This document shows, one piece after another, positions 18,751 to 26,583 of a stretch of DNA of 64,000 nt; position 1 is the first letter of the stretch; each line of letters begins with the position of its first letter. This stretch comes from CAYYFX01 sp046330135 (GTDB taxonomy: Bacteria; ARS69), in NCBI GenBank assembly GCA_046330135.1, contig JAXLTI010000011.1, positions 1-64,000 on the forward strand, in the 5' to 3' direction. Below the pieces are notes generated by a model. The model made no database searches, was not told where the DNA came from, and was given only the letters and a program-made list of their open reading frames with translations. Made by a program: the position numbers and the translations under genes.

Positions 18751-20175
18751 ATGCGCCGCACGAAGATCGTCGCCACGCTCGGCCCCGCCTCGTCGGATCC
18801 GGCGATGCTCGATCGCCTCGTCGCGGCCGGCGTGGACGTGTTCCGCTTGAATTACTCGCACGGCACGCCGGAAGGCCATGCCGCGGTGGCGGCCGCCGTG
18901 CGCGAGGCCGCGCTGCGCGCGGGGCGCGAGGTGGCGCTCCTCCAGGACCTCGGCGGCCCGAAGATCCGCACCGGCGAGATCGACGGCGGCGAGACCCTCG
19001 AGCTGTTCGACGGCGCCGAGGTGCTGCTCGGCCGGGACGCCGGCCCCGTTCGGCCGGGCCGGCTCACCACCACGCTGCCCGCGCTCGTCGACGAGCTGGC
19101 TCCCGGCGAGCGCGTCCTGCTGCGCGACGGGCGCATCCTCCTGCGCGTGGTGTCGCGCGAGGGGGACGCGGTGCGCTTGCGCGTGGAGCGGGGGGGAACC
19201 CTCGTGAGTCGCAGCGGCGTGAACCTCCCGGACACGCGGCTCTCGGTGCCTTCGCTCGAGCCGAAGGACGCGAGCGATCTCGCGCACGGTCTCGACCTCG
19301 GCGCGGACATCACCGCGTTGAGCTTCGTCCGTCGAGCGGCGGACCTCGCCCCGCCGCGCGAGATCGCGCAGCGGCGCGGGCGCGACCTCTTCCTCGTGGC
19401 GAAGATCGAGAAGCCCGAGGCGGTCGAGAACCTGGACGCCATCCTGGAGAAGGCGGACGCCGTGATGGTGGCGCGCGGCGATCTCGGCGTGGAGATCCCC
19501 GCGGAGGACGTGCCCCTCGTGCAGAAGCGCATCATCCACGCGGCGAACGCTCGCCGGGTCCCCGTGATCACCGCCACTCAGATGCTCGAGTCCATGGTGG
19601 AGAGCCCCGTCCCCACGCGCGCGGAGGCCTCCGACGTGGCGAACGCCATCCTCGACGGCACCGACGCGGTGATGCTCTCCGCGGAGACGGCCACCGGCCG
19701 TTACCCGGAGGAGGCGGTCCGCACGATGGTGCGCATCGCCGAGAAGGTCGACGTTCCCCTGCGCGATCCCGCCCGCCGCCTCCGCTCCGAGGGGCGCTGC
19801 CTCCCGCCGCCGGAGGCCGTCGCGCGCGCGGCGAGCCGCGCCGCGGAGGACGTTGCCGCGAAGGCCATCGTGGTCTACACGGAGTCCGGCTCCACGGCCC
19901 GTCTGCTCTCCTCTCAGCGGCCGCACGTGCCCATCTTCGCGCTCTCGCCGGAGATCTCCACGGTCCGGCGGCTGCGACTCTCCTGGGGCGTCTTCCCGCA
20001 GCTCATGCCGCGAGTCGACCGGATGGCGGACATGCTGGGCCTCGGCGAGCGGCTCCTCGTGGACGCCCAGCGAGTGAGCCCGGGCGACCGCATCGTGGTC
20101 GTCTCCGGCTCGCGGGCCGCCAACCGGGGCGGCACCAACATGATGAAGATCCTGACCGTGGGCGAGCTGGACTGA
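18751..20175 (+). CDS. pyk: Pyruvate kinase
   Basis: A 474-aa glycolytic enzyme converting phosphoenolpyruvate and ADP to pyruvate and ATP in the cytosol. It starts with the family hallmark TKIVATLGPAS, then FRLNYSHG (active-site Arg and Asn), QDLGGPKIRTG, the catalytic-Lys region VAKIEKPEAVEN, MVARGDLGVEIP with the metal ligands, and ITATQMLESM and SAETATGRYP. The C-terminal allosteric domain is complete (VVYTESGSTARLLS). The full family length is present. No good ribosome site precedes ATG 18751. Single-gene unit following the C25 terminator. Confidence 0.97.
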   Translation: MRRTKIVATLGPASSDPAMLDRLVAAGVDVFRLNYSHGTPEGHAAVAAAVREAALRAGREVALLQDLGGPKIRTGEIDGGETLELFDGAEVLLGRDAGPVRPGRLTTTLPALVDELAPGERVLLRDGRILLRVVSREGDAVRLRVERGGTLVSRSGVNLPDTRLSVPSLEPKDASDLAHGLDLGADITALSFVRRAADLAPPREIAQRRGRDLFLVAKIEKPEAVENLDAILEKADAVMVARGDLGVEIPAEDVPLVQKRIIHAANARRVPVITATQMLESMVESPVPTRAEASDVANAILDGTDAVMLSAETATGRYPEEAVRTMVRIAEKVDVPLRDPARRLRSEGRCLPPPEAVARAASRAAEDVAAKAIVVYTESGSTARLLSSQRPHVPIFALSPEISTVRRLRLSWGVFPQLMPRVDRMADMLGLGERLLVDAQRVSPGDRIVVVSGSRAANRGGTNMMKILTVGELD

Positions 20176-20271
20176 CCTCACCCTCCCGAGGGCGCGCCGC
20201 TCGTCAAGACCGGCCTCCCGTTTGCCGATTCTCCGACCGGAGCGCACCCACCCTCACGGGGAGCCCGGTTC

Positions 20272-21138
20272 TTGGATCCGTCCGCCCTTTCCGCGAAGCG
20301 CGACCTCCTGTTCCACGATCTGGCGGCGCTGCGGAATCTCCCTCCGGCGCCCCGCACGCTCGACGACGTGTGGCGCGTCCTCGGGGAGGAGTCCTCCTCC
20401 GCGAGCGCTCTGGCCGACGTGCTCCAGCGCGACCCTGCACTCACCGCGAAGGTCCTGCGCCTGGCGAATTCCGCGTACTACGGCCTCCCGCGTCCCGCGT
20501 CGGAAGTACGCGCCGCCTGCCTGATCCTCGGCTTCGACACGATCCGCGCGCTCGCCGTGGGCGTGACGGTCCTCGACTCGCTGTCGCGAAGCGTGTCCGA
20601 GACGCTCGACCTCGACGCGTTCTGGCGGCACTCGGTGGGAGTGGCCACCGCCGCCCAAGCGCTCGCCCGGCGCAACGGCATGGACGCCGGCGCGGCGTTC
20701 TGCGCGGGTGTGCTGCACGACCTCGGCAAGCTGATCCTCGTGACGCTCGGTCCGGCGCGCTGGCGACGCTTCGCCTCGGCGCAGCCGACGGCCGGCGACT
20801 CCGCGGAGATCGCGGAGTTCGGCGCCGGCCACGCCGAGGTGGGCGCGTGGCTCGGCGCTCGATGGCACTTCCCGGCCGAGCTGCTGGAGGCGATCGGCGA
20901 CCACCACTCGCCGGCCCCGGCCATCGGCCGCTGGGGAGCGCTCGTGAGATTGGCCGACGGCATCGCGTACCGCGGCGGCTGCCCTTCGCCCGGTCCCGGC
21001 GCGCCGGCGGCCGCCGATCCCGCGCTCCTCGCCAAGCTCGTCATCGATCCCGAGGCGTTCGCCGCCGTCGAGAACGGCTTCGCGTTCTCGCTCGAGCGCG
21101 TGGAGGCCTTCGCGGAAGCCGCGCGGAGCGCCCCATGA
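20272..21138 (+). CDS. HDOD-domain protein
   Basis: A 288-aa cytosolic protein with one HDOD domain (about 20-215), a metal-free HD-like fold used in bacterial signalling and second-messenger control. It shows the family pattern VLRLANSAYYG, LGFDTIRALAVG, FWRHSVGVATAAQALA and AGVLHDLGKLIL. It starts at TTG 20272 after CACGGGGAG. Its stop overlaps the ATG of the next sensor-like gene by 4 nt (ATGA), so the two are translationally coupled and probably act in one pathway. Confidence 0.88.
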   Translation: MDPSALSAKRDLLFHDLAALRNLPPAPRTLDDVWRVLGEESSSASALADVLQRDPALTAKVLRLANSAYYGLPRPASEVRAACLILGFDTIRALAVGVTVLDSLSRSVSETLDLDAFWRHSVGVATAAQALARRNGMDAGAAFCAGVLHDLGKLILVTLGPARWRRFASAQPTAGDSAEIAEFGAGHAEVGAWLGARWHFPAELLEAIGDHHSPAPAIGRWGALVRLADGIAYRGGCPSPGPGAPAAADPALLAKLVIDPEAFAAVENGFAFSLERVEAFAEAARSAP

Positions 21139-22661
21139 TCGTCGAGCACCTGGAACGGATCCTCGAGTGGCTCGAGGGGGAGGGTCCGCACGAGCCGGTG
21201 CGCGCCGCGGCCGCGCGCGAGACGCGCGCCGCCCTGGAGCTCGCGCGGGAGGCGCGCACGCAGGAGCGCGTGCTCCGCGAGATCCTGCACGCGCGCAACG
21301 AGGAGTTCGAAGAGAAGGTCCTCGAGCTGTCGCTCGTGAAGGAGGTCGGCGAGCGCATCGCCGCGGGCCCGGGCGAGGAGGCGCTCCTGCCGCCGATCCT
21401 GTCCGGGATCGTGCGCGAGCTGAGCGTGGACGGCGCGGAGATCCTCCTCGTGGATCCGGAGGGCGAGGGACTGCGCGTCGAGGCGCAGGCGGCGCCCGAG
21501 GGAGCTTCGCTCGGCCCGGCCGCCACGCCCGGGCTGCGCGAGAGCGAGGGAGTGGCCGCGTGGGTGGCGTCCTCGCGCGAGCCGCTCGTCGTGAACGACG
21601 TCGCGCGGGACTTCCGCTTCAAGCGCGCGGGCGGCCACTCGCCGCGCGGCTCCCTCGTGACCGTGCCGCTCGTGGCGTCGGAGCGGGTCTTCGGCGTCCT
21701 GCACGTCCACGCGCAGCGGACCGACGCGTTCGGTCCCTCGCACGTGCGGATCCTCCAGATCGTGGCGGGACAGATCGCGTCGGCGCTGGTGGGTCGGGAG
21801 TTGCATCGCAACCTCGTGGCGTTCTCGGGCCGGCTGGAGCGGGAAGTGCAAACGCGCACGGAGGAGCTGGAGCGGAAGACCGAGGACCTGCGTCGCAAGA
21901 ACGAGACGATCACCGACCTCTACAGCTCGCTCGAGGAGGCGCAGCGCGAGCTGGAGGAGAGGAATCGCGAGATCGTGCGGGCGTTGACGTTCAACGACAA
22001 CATCGTCGAGACGATCAACGTGGGCATCGGCGTGGTGGATCACGATGGCAAGGTCGTGACCTGGAACCGCGCCATGGAGACCATCTCCGGCGGCATCCTG
22101 CCGAAGCAGGTCGTGCTGGGGCGCCACCTCGACGACCTGCCCGAGGAGGCGCGCGAAGCGTTCGGCCTCGGCCAGGAGCTTCGCGACGCGCTGGCCTTCG
22201 GGCGCGCCGCGACGCGCACCGGGCACGTCGTGGACCTGCCGTCGGGGCTCCGCCTGCACCTGAACCTCCATCACCTGCCGGTCTCCTTCCAGCGGGACGG
22301 GCGCCACCACGTCATCACCGTGATCGAGGACGTGACGGCGAACGTGGCCCTCCATGCCCAGCAGGTGAAGGCGGAGCGGCTCGCCGCGATCACGGCCACG
22401 ATGGTGAGCGTGAATCACGAGGTGAACAACCCGCTCACCGTCATCCTGGGCTACGTGCAGATGCTGCTGCAGAGGATGGAGGATCGCGAAGAAGCGGAGC
22501 GCTACCTCGTGAGACTCAAGACCGACCTCGCGCGCATCGAGGCCGAGACCCTCCGGATCCGCGACATCACGGCGCGTCTGGCGGCGCTGGTCGAGCCCGT
22601 CGTGACGTCGTATCCGGCCTCGCCCGGCGTCGCCATGGTGGACCTGGGCCGTTCGCGCTGA
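21135..22661 (+). CDS. GAF-PAS-HisKA protein lacking an ATPase domain
   Basis: A 508-aa soluble sensor-like protein. An N-terminal helix is followed by a GAF domain (about 65-225), a long coiled coil (about 230-290, rich in E/R/K), a PAS domain (about 290-400) and a HisKA dimerization domain with a good H-box, VNHEVNNPLTVILGYVQML. The protein stops about 80 residues after the His, and no N-box, DxGxG or GxG of a HATPase_c is present. It may be a phosphotransfer or dimerization partner of another kinase rather than a self-sufficient kinase. No frameshifted ATPase remnant is seen in 22662-22837. Coupled to the HDOD gene. Confidence 0.85.
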   Translation: MIVEHLERILEWLEGEGPHEPVRAAAARETRAALELAREARTQERVLREILHARNEEFEEKVLELSLVKEVGERIAAGPGEEALLPPILSGIVRELSVDGAEILLVDPEGEGLRVEAQAAPEGASLGPAATPGLRESEGVAAWVASSREPLVVNDVARDFRFKRAGGHSPRGSLVTVPLVASERVFGVLHVHAQRTDAFGPSHVRILQIVAGQIASALVGRELHRNLVAFSGRLEREVQTRTEELERKTEDLRRKNETITDLYSSLEEAQRELEERNREIVRALTFNDNIVETINVGIGVVDHDGKVVTWNRAMETISGGILPKQVVLGRHLDDLPEEAREAFGLGQELRDALAFGRAATRTGHVVDLPSGLRLHLNLHHLPVSFQRDGRHHVITVIEDVTANVALHAQQVKAERLAAITATMVSVNHEVNNPLTVILGYVQMLLQRMEDREEAERYLVRLKTDLARIEAETLRIRDITARLAALVEPVVTSYPASPGVAMVDLGRSR

Positions 22662-22778
22662 GCGGAGGCGACGCGCGGAACCGGCGGCGGCGGCCCCGGG
22701 TTCGAGGGCGGATGAGGCGGGGGCGACGGCTCCCACGGCCGGCGGGTGGAGAGGCGCTTCCCGGCACGCAGGGCCGCA

Positions 22779-22787
22779 TGCTAAACT
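22779..22787 (+). promoter_or_regulatory. Extended -10 promoter element
   Basis: TG-C-TAAACT (22779-22787) about 50 nt before the ATG at 22838; no convincing -35. It probably drives the tetraheme selenoprotein candidate. Confidence 0.4.
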
Positions 22788-22837
22788 GCCGCCTCGCTGG
22801 TAACCCCCCTAGCTCGCCATACCTCCAAGGAGCTTCC

Positions 22838-24214
22838 ATGCGACGGATTCTGGGCATCGCGCTCGCCCTCGCGAGTCTCGCCACGGGCCTCGGCGCCGAC
22901 GGAAAGGGAGAGGCGAAGAAGGCTTTCCTCGTCTATTCCTCCGACGAGCGTTCCGAGCTCGCCCCGTGCGGGTGACACGCGAAAGATAAGGGCGGGCTGG
23001 CCCGGCGGGCCGGCGAGATATTGGAGTACCAGAAGGTCCACCCGTGCATGTTCACGTGCACTGCGGGCGACATCCTCGAGTACCCCAAGGCGCAAGGCGG
23101 AAGCGAGCAGGAGAAGCGCACCAACGCGGAGTACTTCCTGCGGGCGCTCGGCCTGATGAAGTACGACGCGGTCGGCCTCGGAGAGGAAGACCTGGCCTTC
23201 GGCGTGCCGTACCTGAAAGACGCGGCGCAGAAGCAGGGGATCAAGTTCGTCTGCTCGAACGCCCTGGACGACAAGACGCGCGAGCCGCTCTTCGATCCGT
23301 GGATCATCACGGAGCGGGGCGGCCTCAAAGTCGGGTTCCTGGGGGTGGTGTCGCCGGAGCGCGTCGTGATCGCGCAGGTGGAGTCCGAGCTGCTCGATCA
23401 CAAGATCCACCTCGACGATCCCTCCGAGGCGGTGCGGAAGTACCTGCCGGAGCTGCGCAAGAAGACCGATCTCGTGGTGCTGCTGGCGCACACGGGCATC
23501 GAGACGGCGAAGTTCCTCGCGGACGACCTCGGCGTGGACGTCGTCGTCGTGGGGCACTATCCGGCCATCCTCCAGGAGCCGGAGAAGCACGGGAAGACGC
23601 TGCTCGTGATGGCGGGGTCGAAGTCGGATCGCTTCGGGACGCTGGACCTCACGCTCGGAGAGACCGGCGGAATCGTGGACTCGAAGGGCGACACCGTGGC
23701 GCTCATGATCCAGGGGCCGCACGTGGAGGCCATCCAGCAGCTCTTCGACGAGCTGGACAAGAAGACGAAGGACGCCCAGCGCGCCACGCAGCTCGCCGCG
23801 CAGCGCGCGCGGGAAGCGGAGCAGGCCCAGAAGGAGACCGCGGCCGTTCACGCCCGGGGCGGCGTCCTCGGCGCGGAGTCCTGCCGGAGCTGCCACCAGC
23901 CCGTCTACGACGCGTGGCTGCAGACGCCGCACGCCACCGCCTTCGCGACGCTCGCGCAGGCGGACGCGTGGGACAACCCGGAGTGCATCGGGTGTCACAC
24001 GACCGGCATGGCGGACAAGCACCACGTGGCGGACGTGAACATCGCGCCGGAAGTGTGGAACGTGCAGTGCGAGGAGTGCCACGGCTCCGGGTTCCAGCAC
24101 GCCCGGGACGGCTCGTACATGACGAACGGTGAAGCCACGTGCCGTCGCTGCCACGACTCGGCGAACAGCCCGCAGTTCGACTACGAGCTCTACAAGAGCT
24201 ACGGAGTCCACTGA
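22838..24214 (+). CDS. Tetraheme metallophosphoesterase-like protein with in-frame TGA (candidate selenoprotein)
   Basis: One reading frame of 459 codons interrupted only by TGA at 22973-22975 (residue 46). ATG 22838 follows AAGGAG, then a signal peptide. The N-terminal region resembles 5'-nucleotidase/metallophosphoesterase-like cytochrome-associated proteins, whose N-terminal motif is normally PCGC followed by GGLARR. Here it reads P-C-G-TGA-H ahead of GGLARRA, so the stop replaces the expected Cys. The C-terminal part has four CxxCH heme motifs (CRSCH 349, CIGCH 383, CEECH 411, CRRCH 435), a cytochrome c554-like module. A periplasmic redox role is inferred. The frame stays open for over 400 codons after TGA, arguing for selenocysteine readthrough; a recent nonsense mutation is the alternative. 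Confidence 0.75.
22996..23014 (+). promoter_or_regulatory. Candidate bacterial SECIS hairpin
   Basis: GCTGGCCC (22996-23003) pairs with GGGCCGGC (23007-23014), eight pairs including one U-G, with loop GGC. The loop is 29-31 nt after the TGA, within the distance typical of bacterial SECIS elements, and starts with G as those loops do. High local GC makes chance hairpins common. Confidence 0.5.
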
Positions 24215-25242
24215 TCCGGCGATCGAGATCTCCCCGCCCCGAGCCCGATGCCGGGGCGGGGAGGCTCGCCCGGCGCTTTCGCGCCGGCGCTCCCCTCGCT
24301 CTCTTCCTCGCCGTCCTGATCCTGCCCTCGGCCGCCCGCGCCTGGGGCGCCCGGACTCACGAGATCATCAACCGGCGCGCCGCGGAGGCGGTCACGGGTC
24401 CCGCCGGAGACGCGTGGCGCCCGCTCGCGCGCGCGCTCGGCGCGCACGCCAACGACGCGGACGACCGGAAGGGCTCGATGGGTGGAGAGTCCCCGCGCCA
24501 CTTCGTCGACGCCGACGCGCTGGACCGGCCGCCCTTCGATCACATCCCGCGAACGCTCGGCGCCCTGAGCCGCAAGTACGGCAAGGACGCGCCACGGAGC
24601 TTCGGAGCTGCGCCGTGGGCCGTGGACGAGTCCTATCGAATGCTCGTGCTGTCCCTGCGGCGCGGGGACTGGGGATCCGCCGGCGCGTGGGCCGCCGATC
24701 TCGGCCACTACGTCGCGGACACGCACCAGCCGTTGCACTGCACCGCGAACTACGACGGACAGCGCACGGGAAACAAGGGAGTGCATCTCCGCTTCGAGGT
24801 GGACATGATGGATCGCTTCTTCCGCGAGGAGTCGATCGAGCGGCCGGCCGCCCTGCCCGACCCGCACGGCGATCCGCTCACGATGTGCTTCGCCTGGGTG
24901 AACGACGCCTTCGCGGGCGTGGACGGCATCCTCGCCGCGGACACCCGCGCGCGCGTCGCGGATCCGTCCTTCGGCGACGTCTACTACGCCGCCCTGTGGG
25001 AGGGCACGCAGGACATCGCCACCCGACAGGTGTCCGCGTCCGTCCGGGACCTCGCGGCGCTGTACGGAGCGGCGTGGGTCGAGGCGGGAAGCCCGTCTCC
25101 GCCGCCCGAGCCGCCCTCGTTCCACGCGCTCCCGGTGGCCGCTCTCGAAGCGCCCGCCCAGGCGCCGCGCCGCCTCTCGCTGCGGGCGCTCGGCCTCGCG
25201 GCGGCCGCCCTCACTTCGATGCTCGTGGTCTCGGCCCTCTGA
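24139..25242 (+). CDS. S1/P1-like zinc-dependent nuclease or phospholipase C
   Basis: An exported metal enzyme of the S1/P1 nuclease-phospholipase C fold. After a signal sequence ending PSAARA, the mature protein begins WGARTHEIIN, where the N-terminal Trp and the His bind zinc in this family. The second zinc motif reads HYVADTHQPLHC, with further His and Asp ligands in GVHLRFEVDMMD. A C-terminal hydrophobic helix (LAAAALTSMLVVSAL) suggests membrane anchoring. The start is unclear: GTG 24139 overlaps the upstream gene by 76 nt, and CTG 24211 would overlap its stop by 4 nt. A perfect 10-bp stem (24232-24241 with 24252-24261) lies in this N-terminal stretch. Confidence 0.75.
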   Translation: MPSLPRLGEQPAVRLRALQELRSPLIRRSRSPRPEPDAGAGRLARRFRAGAPLALFLAVLILPSAARAWGARTHEIINRRAAEAVTGPAGDAWRPLARALGAHANDADDRKGSMGGESPRHFVDADALDRPPFDHIPRTLGALSRKYGKDAPRSFGAAPWAVDESYRMLVLSLRRGDWGSAGAWAADLGHYVADTHQPLHCTANYDGQRTGNKGVHLRFEVDMMDRFFREESIERPAALPDPHGDPLTMCFAWVNDAFAGVDGILAADTRARVADPSFGDVYYAALWEGTQDIATRQVSASVRDLAALYGAAWVEAGSPSPPPEPPSFHALPVAALEAPAQAPRRLSLRALGLAAAALTSMLVVSAL

Positions 25243-25318
25243 GGTCGCCCGCGGGGCTCGCTCAAGCGCTGTTCGCGCCCTGCCGATCTTCGAGCGAACC
25301 CGCGCATGGGGCCCCCGA

Positions 25319-25687
25319 ATGGAATCCAAGCGGATCCTGGTCGTCGACGATCAAGAGAGCATGCGCGACATGCTCGCGGATCTCCTCGACATGATGGGCC
25401 ACGAGCCGCGGACGGCCTCGGGCGGGGCCGAGGCCTTGGAGCGCCTCGACGAGGAGACCATCGACCTCGTCATCACCGACCTCAACATGCCCGAGATGGA
25501 CGGAATGGAGCTCACGAAGCGCATCAAGTCGCGCACGCCCGAGATGCCCGTCATCGTCATCACGGGCTACGGGACGTTCAACACCGAGCGCCAAGTGTTG
25601 GCGAGCGGCGCCGACGGCTACATTCCCAAGCCCTGCACGATCCACCGCGTCCAAGAGACAGTCAACGCTGCGCTAGGCGTGAAGTAG
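25319..25687 (+). CDS. Stand-alone response regulator receiver (CheY-like)
   Basis: A 122-aa receiver domain with no output domain. The acidic pocket is in VVDDQES, the phosphorylated Asp in ITDLNMPEMDG, the switch Thr in ITGYGT, and the conserved Lys in YIPKP. It could shuttle phosphate from one of the orphan kinases in the window (4034-6040, or with help the HisKA-only protein at 21135-22661); this pairing is inference. It starts at ATG 25319, 76 bp after the nuclease gene. Confidence 0.93.
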   Translation: MESKRILVVDDQESMRDMLADLLDMMGHEPRTASGGAEALERLDEETIDLVITDLNMPEMDGMELTKRIKSRTPEMPVIVITGYGTFNTERQVLASGADGYIPKPCTIHRVQETVNAALGVK

Positions 25688-25836
25688 CCTTACGCTCAGA
25701 TCGCCCGCACGCGACGGTTCCCGCCGGGCCCCCTGTCCGACCTCCGAGGATCCCCGAAGACCGTCCGGCTCGCCCCTCCGGCGCTCTCCGCGCGCCGTGG
25801 TATCCTGCCCGACTGCCGCCCGCCGGGAGCGCGCAT

Positions 25837-26583
25837 TTGTCTTGGGTCGACGAAGCGTTCGGAAGCTGGTACCCGCTCGTCTACCCGCACCGGGACGTCG
25901 CCGAGGCGGCGCGGCTGATCGAGGCGCTGGACGCCGTGCTGGCCTGGCGGGGTCGACGCGTGCTGGACGTCGGCTGCGGGGCGGGGCGCCATCTCGCGCC
26001 GCTGGAGGGGAGGGGGGCGAGGGTGGTCGGCGTGGACCTCTCGGCCACGCTGCTCCGCGAGGCGACGCAGGCGCGCGAAGCCGCCGGCGGCGGGTGGGAG
26101 CTCGTTCGGGGCGACATGCGGGCCCTCCCGTTCCGGGACGGCTCCTTCGACGTGGCCACGAGCTTCTTCACCAGCTTCGGCTACTTCGACGAGGCCGAGG
26201 ATCGACGGGCCCTCGGGGAGGCGACGCGGGTCCTCGCTCCGGGCGGACGACACGTGCTGGACTACCTGAATCGCGAGATGGTGCTCGCGCATCCCAACCG
26301 GGTCGGCGAGCGGACCGAGAAGGGCTACGTGGTGCGGGAGGATCGCCGGGTCACGGACGGGGGGCGGCACGCCTTGAAGGAGATCGAGATCCGGGACGCA
26401 GCCGGCAAGACGGTGGCCCGCTACCAGGAGCGCGTGACGTTGTACGCGCCCGCGGAGGTTCGCGGCTTCCTCGCGCAGGCGGGACTCACGACGCTCCGTG
26501 AGTGGGGAGGATACGACGGGTCGCCCTTCGACGCCGCGCGCAGCACGCGGCACGTCCTCGTGAGCGGGAAGGAGCCGGCGTGA
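25837..26583 (+). CDS. Class I SAM-dependent methyltransferase
   Basis: A 248-aa cytosolic methyltransferase. Motif I is VLDVGCGAGRHL, followed by the acidic residue in VVGVDLS, GDMRALPF (motif II region) and LGEATRVLAPGGRHVLDYLN. Substrate not identifiable. TTG 25837 follows GGGAG, and a possible extended -10 (TGGTATCCT, about 25797-25806) lies 30-40 nt upstream. It is the first gene of a five-gene run with 4-nt overlaps leading into bshC, bshB and bshA, so a role linked to bacillithiol or thiol metabolism is conceivable but not shown. Confidence 0.85.
   Translation: MSWVDEAFGSWYPLVYPHRDVAEAARLIEALDAVLAWRGRRVLDVGCGAGRHLAPLEGRGARVVGVDLSATLLREATQAREAAGGGWELVRGDMRALPFRDGSFDVATSFFTSFGYFDEAEDRRALGEATRVLAPGGRHVLDYLNREMVLAHPNRVGERTEKGYVVREDRRVTDGGRHALKEIEIRDAAGKTVARYQERVTLYAPAEVRGFLAQAGLTTLREWGGYDGSPFDAARSTRHVLVSGKEPA

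Noticed and set aside
17107..20247. 1046-codon antisense frame over the protease end and pyruvate kinase
   Set aside because: It crosses two well-defined sense genes and a strong terminator and has no recognisable domain.
22973..22975. Treating the tetraheme gene as two genes or a pseudogene
   Set aside because: Both halves share one frame, nothing else is broken, and the stop replaces an expected Cys. Kept as one gene, with nonsense mutation noted as the alternative.
22781..24211. 476-codon antisense frame over the tetraheme gene, uninterrupted where the sense strand has TGA
   Set aside because: The sense strand has a signal peptide, four CxxCH motifs and a ribosome site. The antisense product is R/V/H-rich without motifs.
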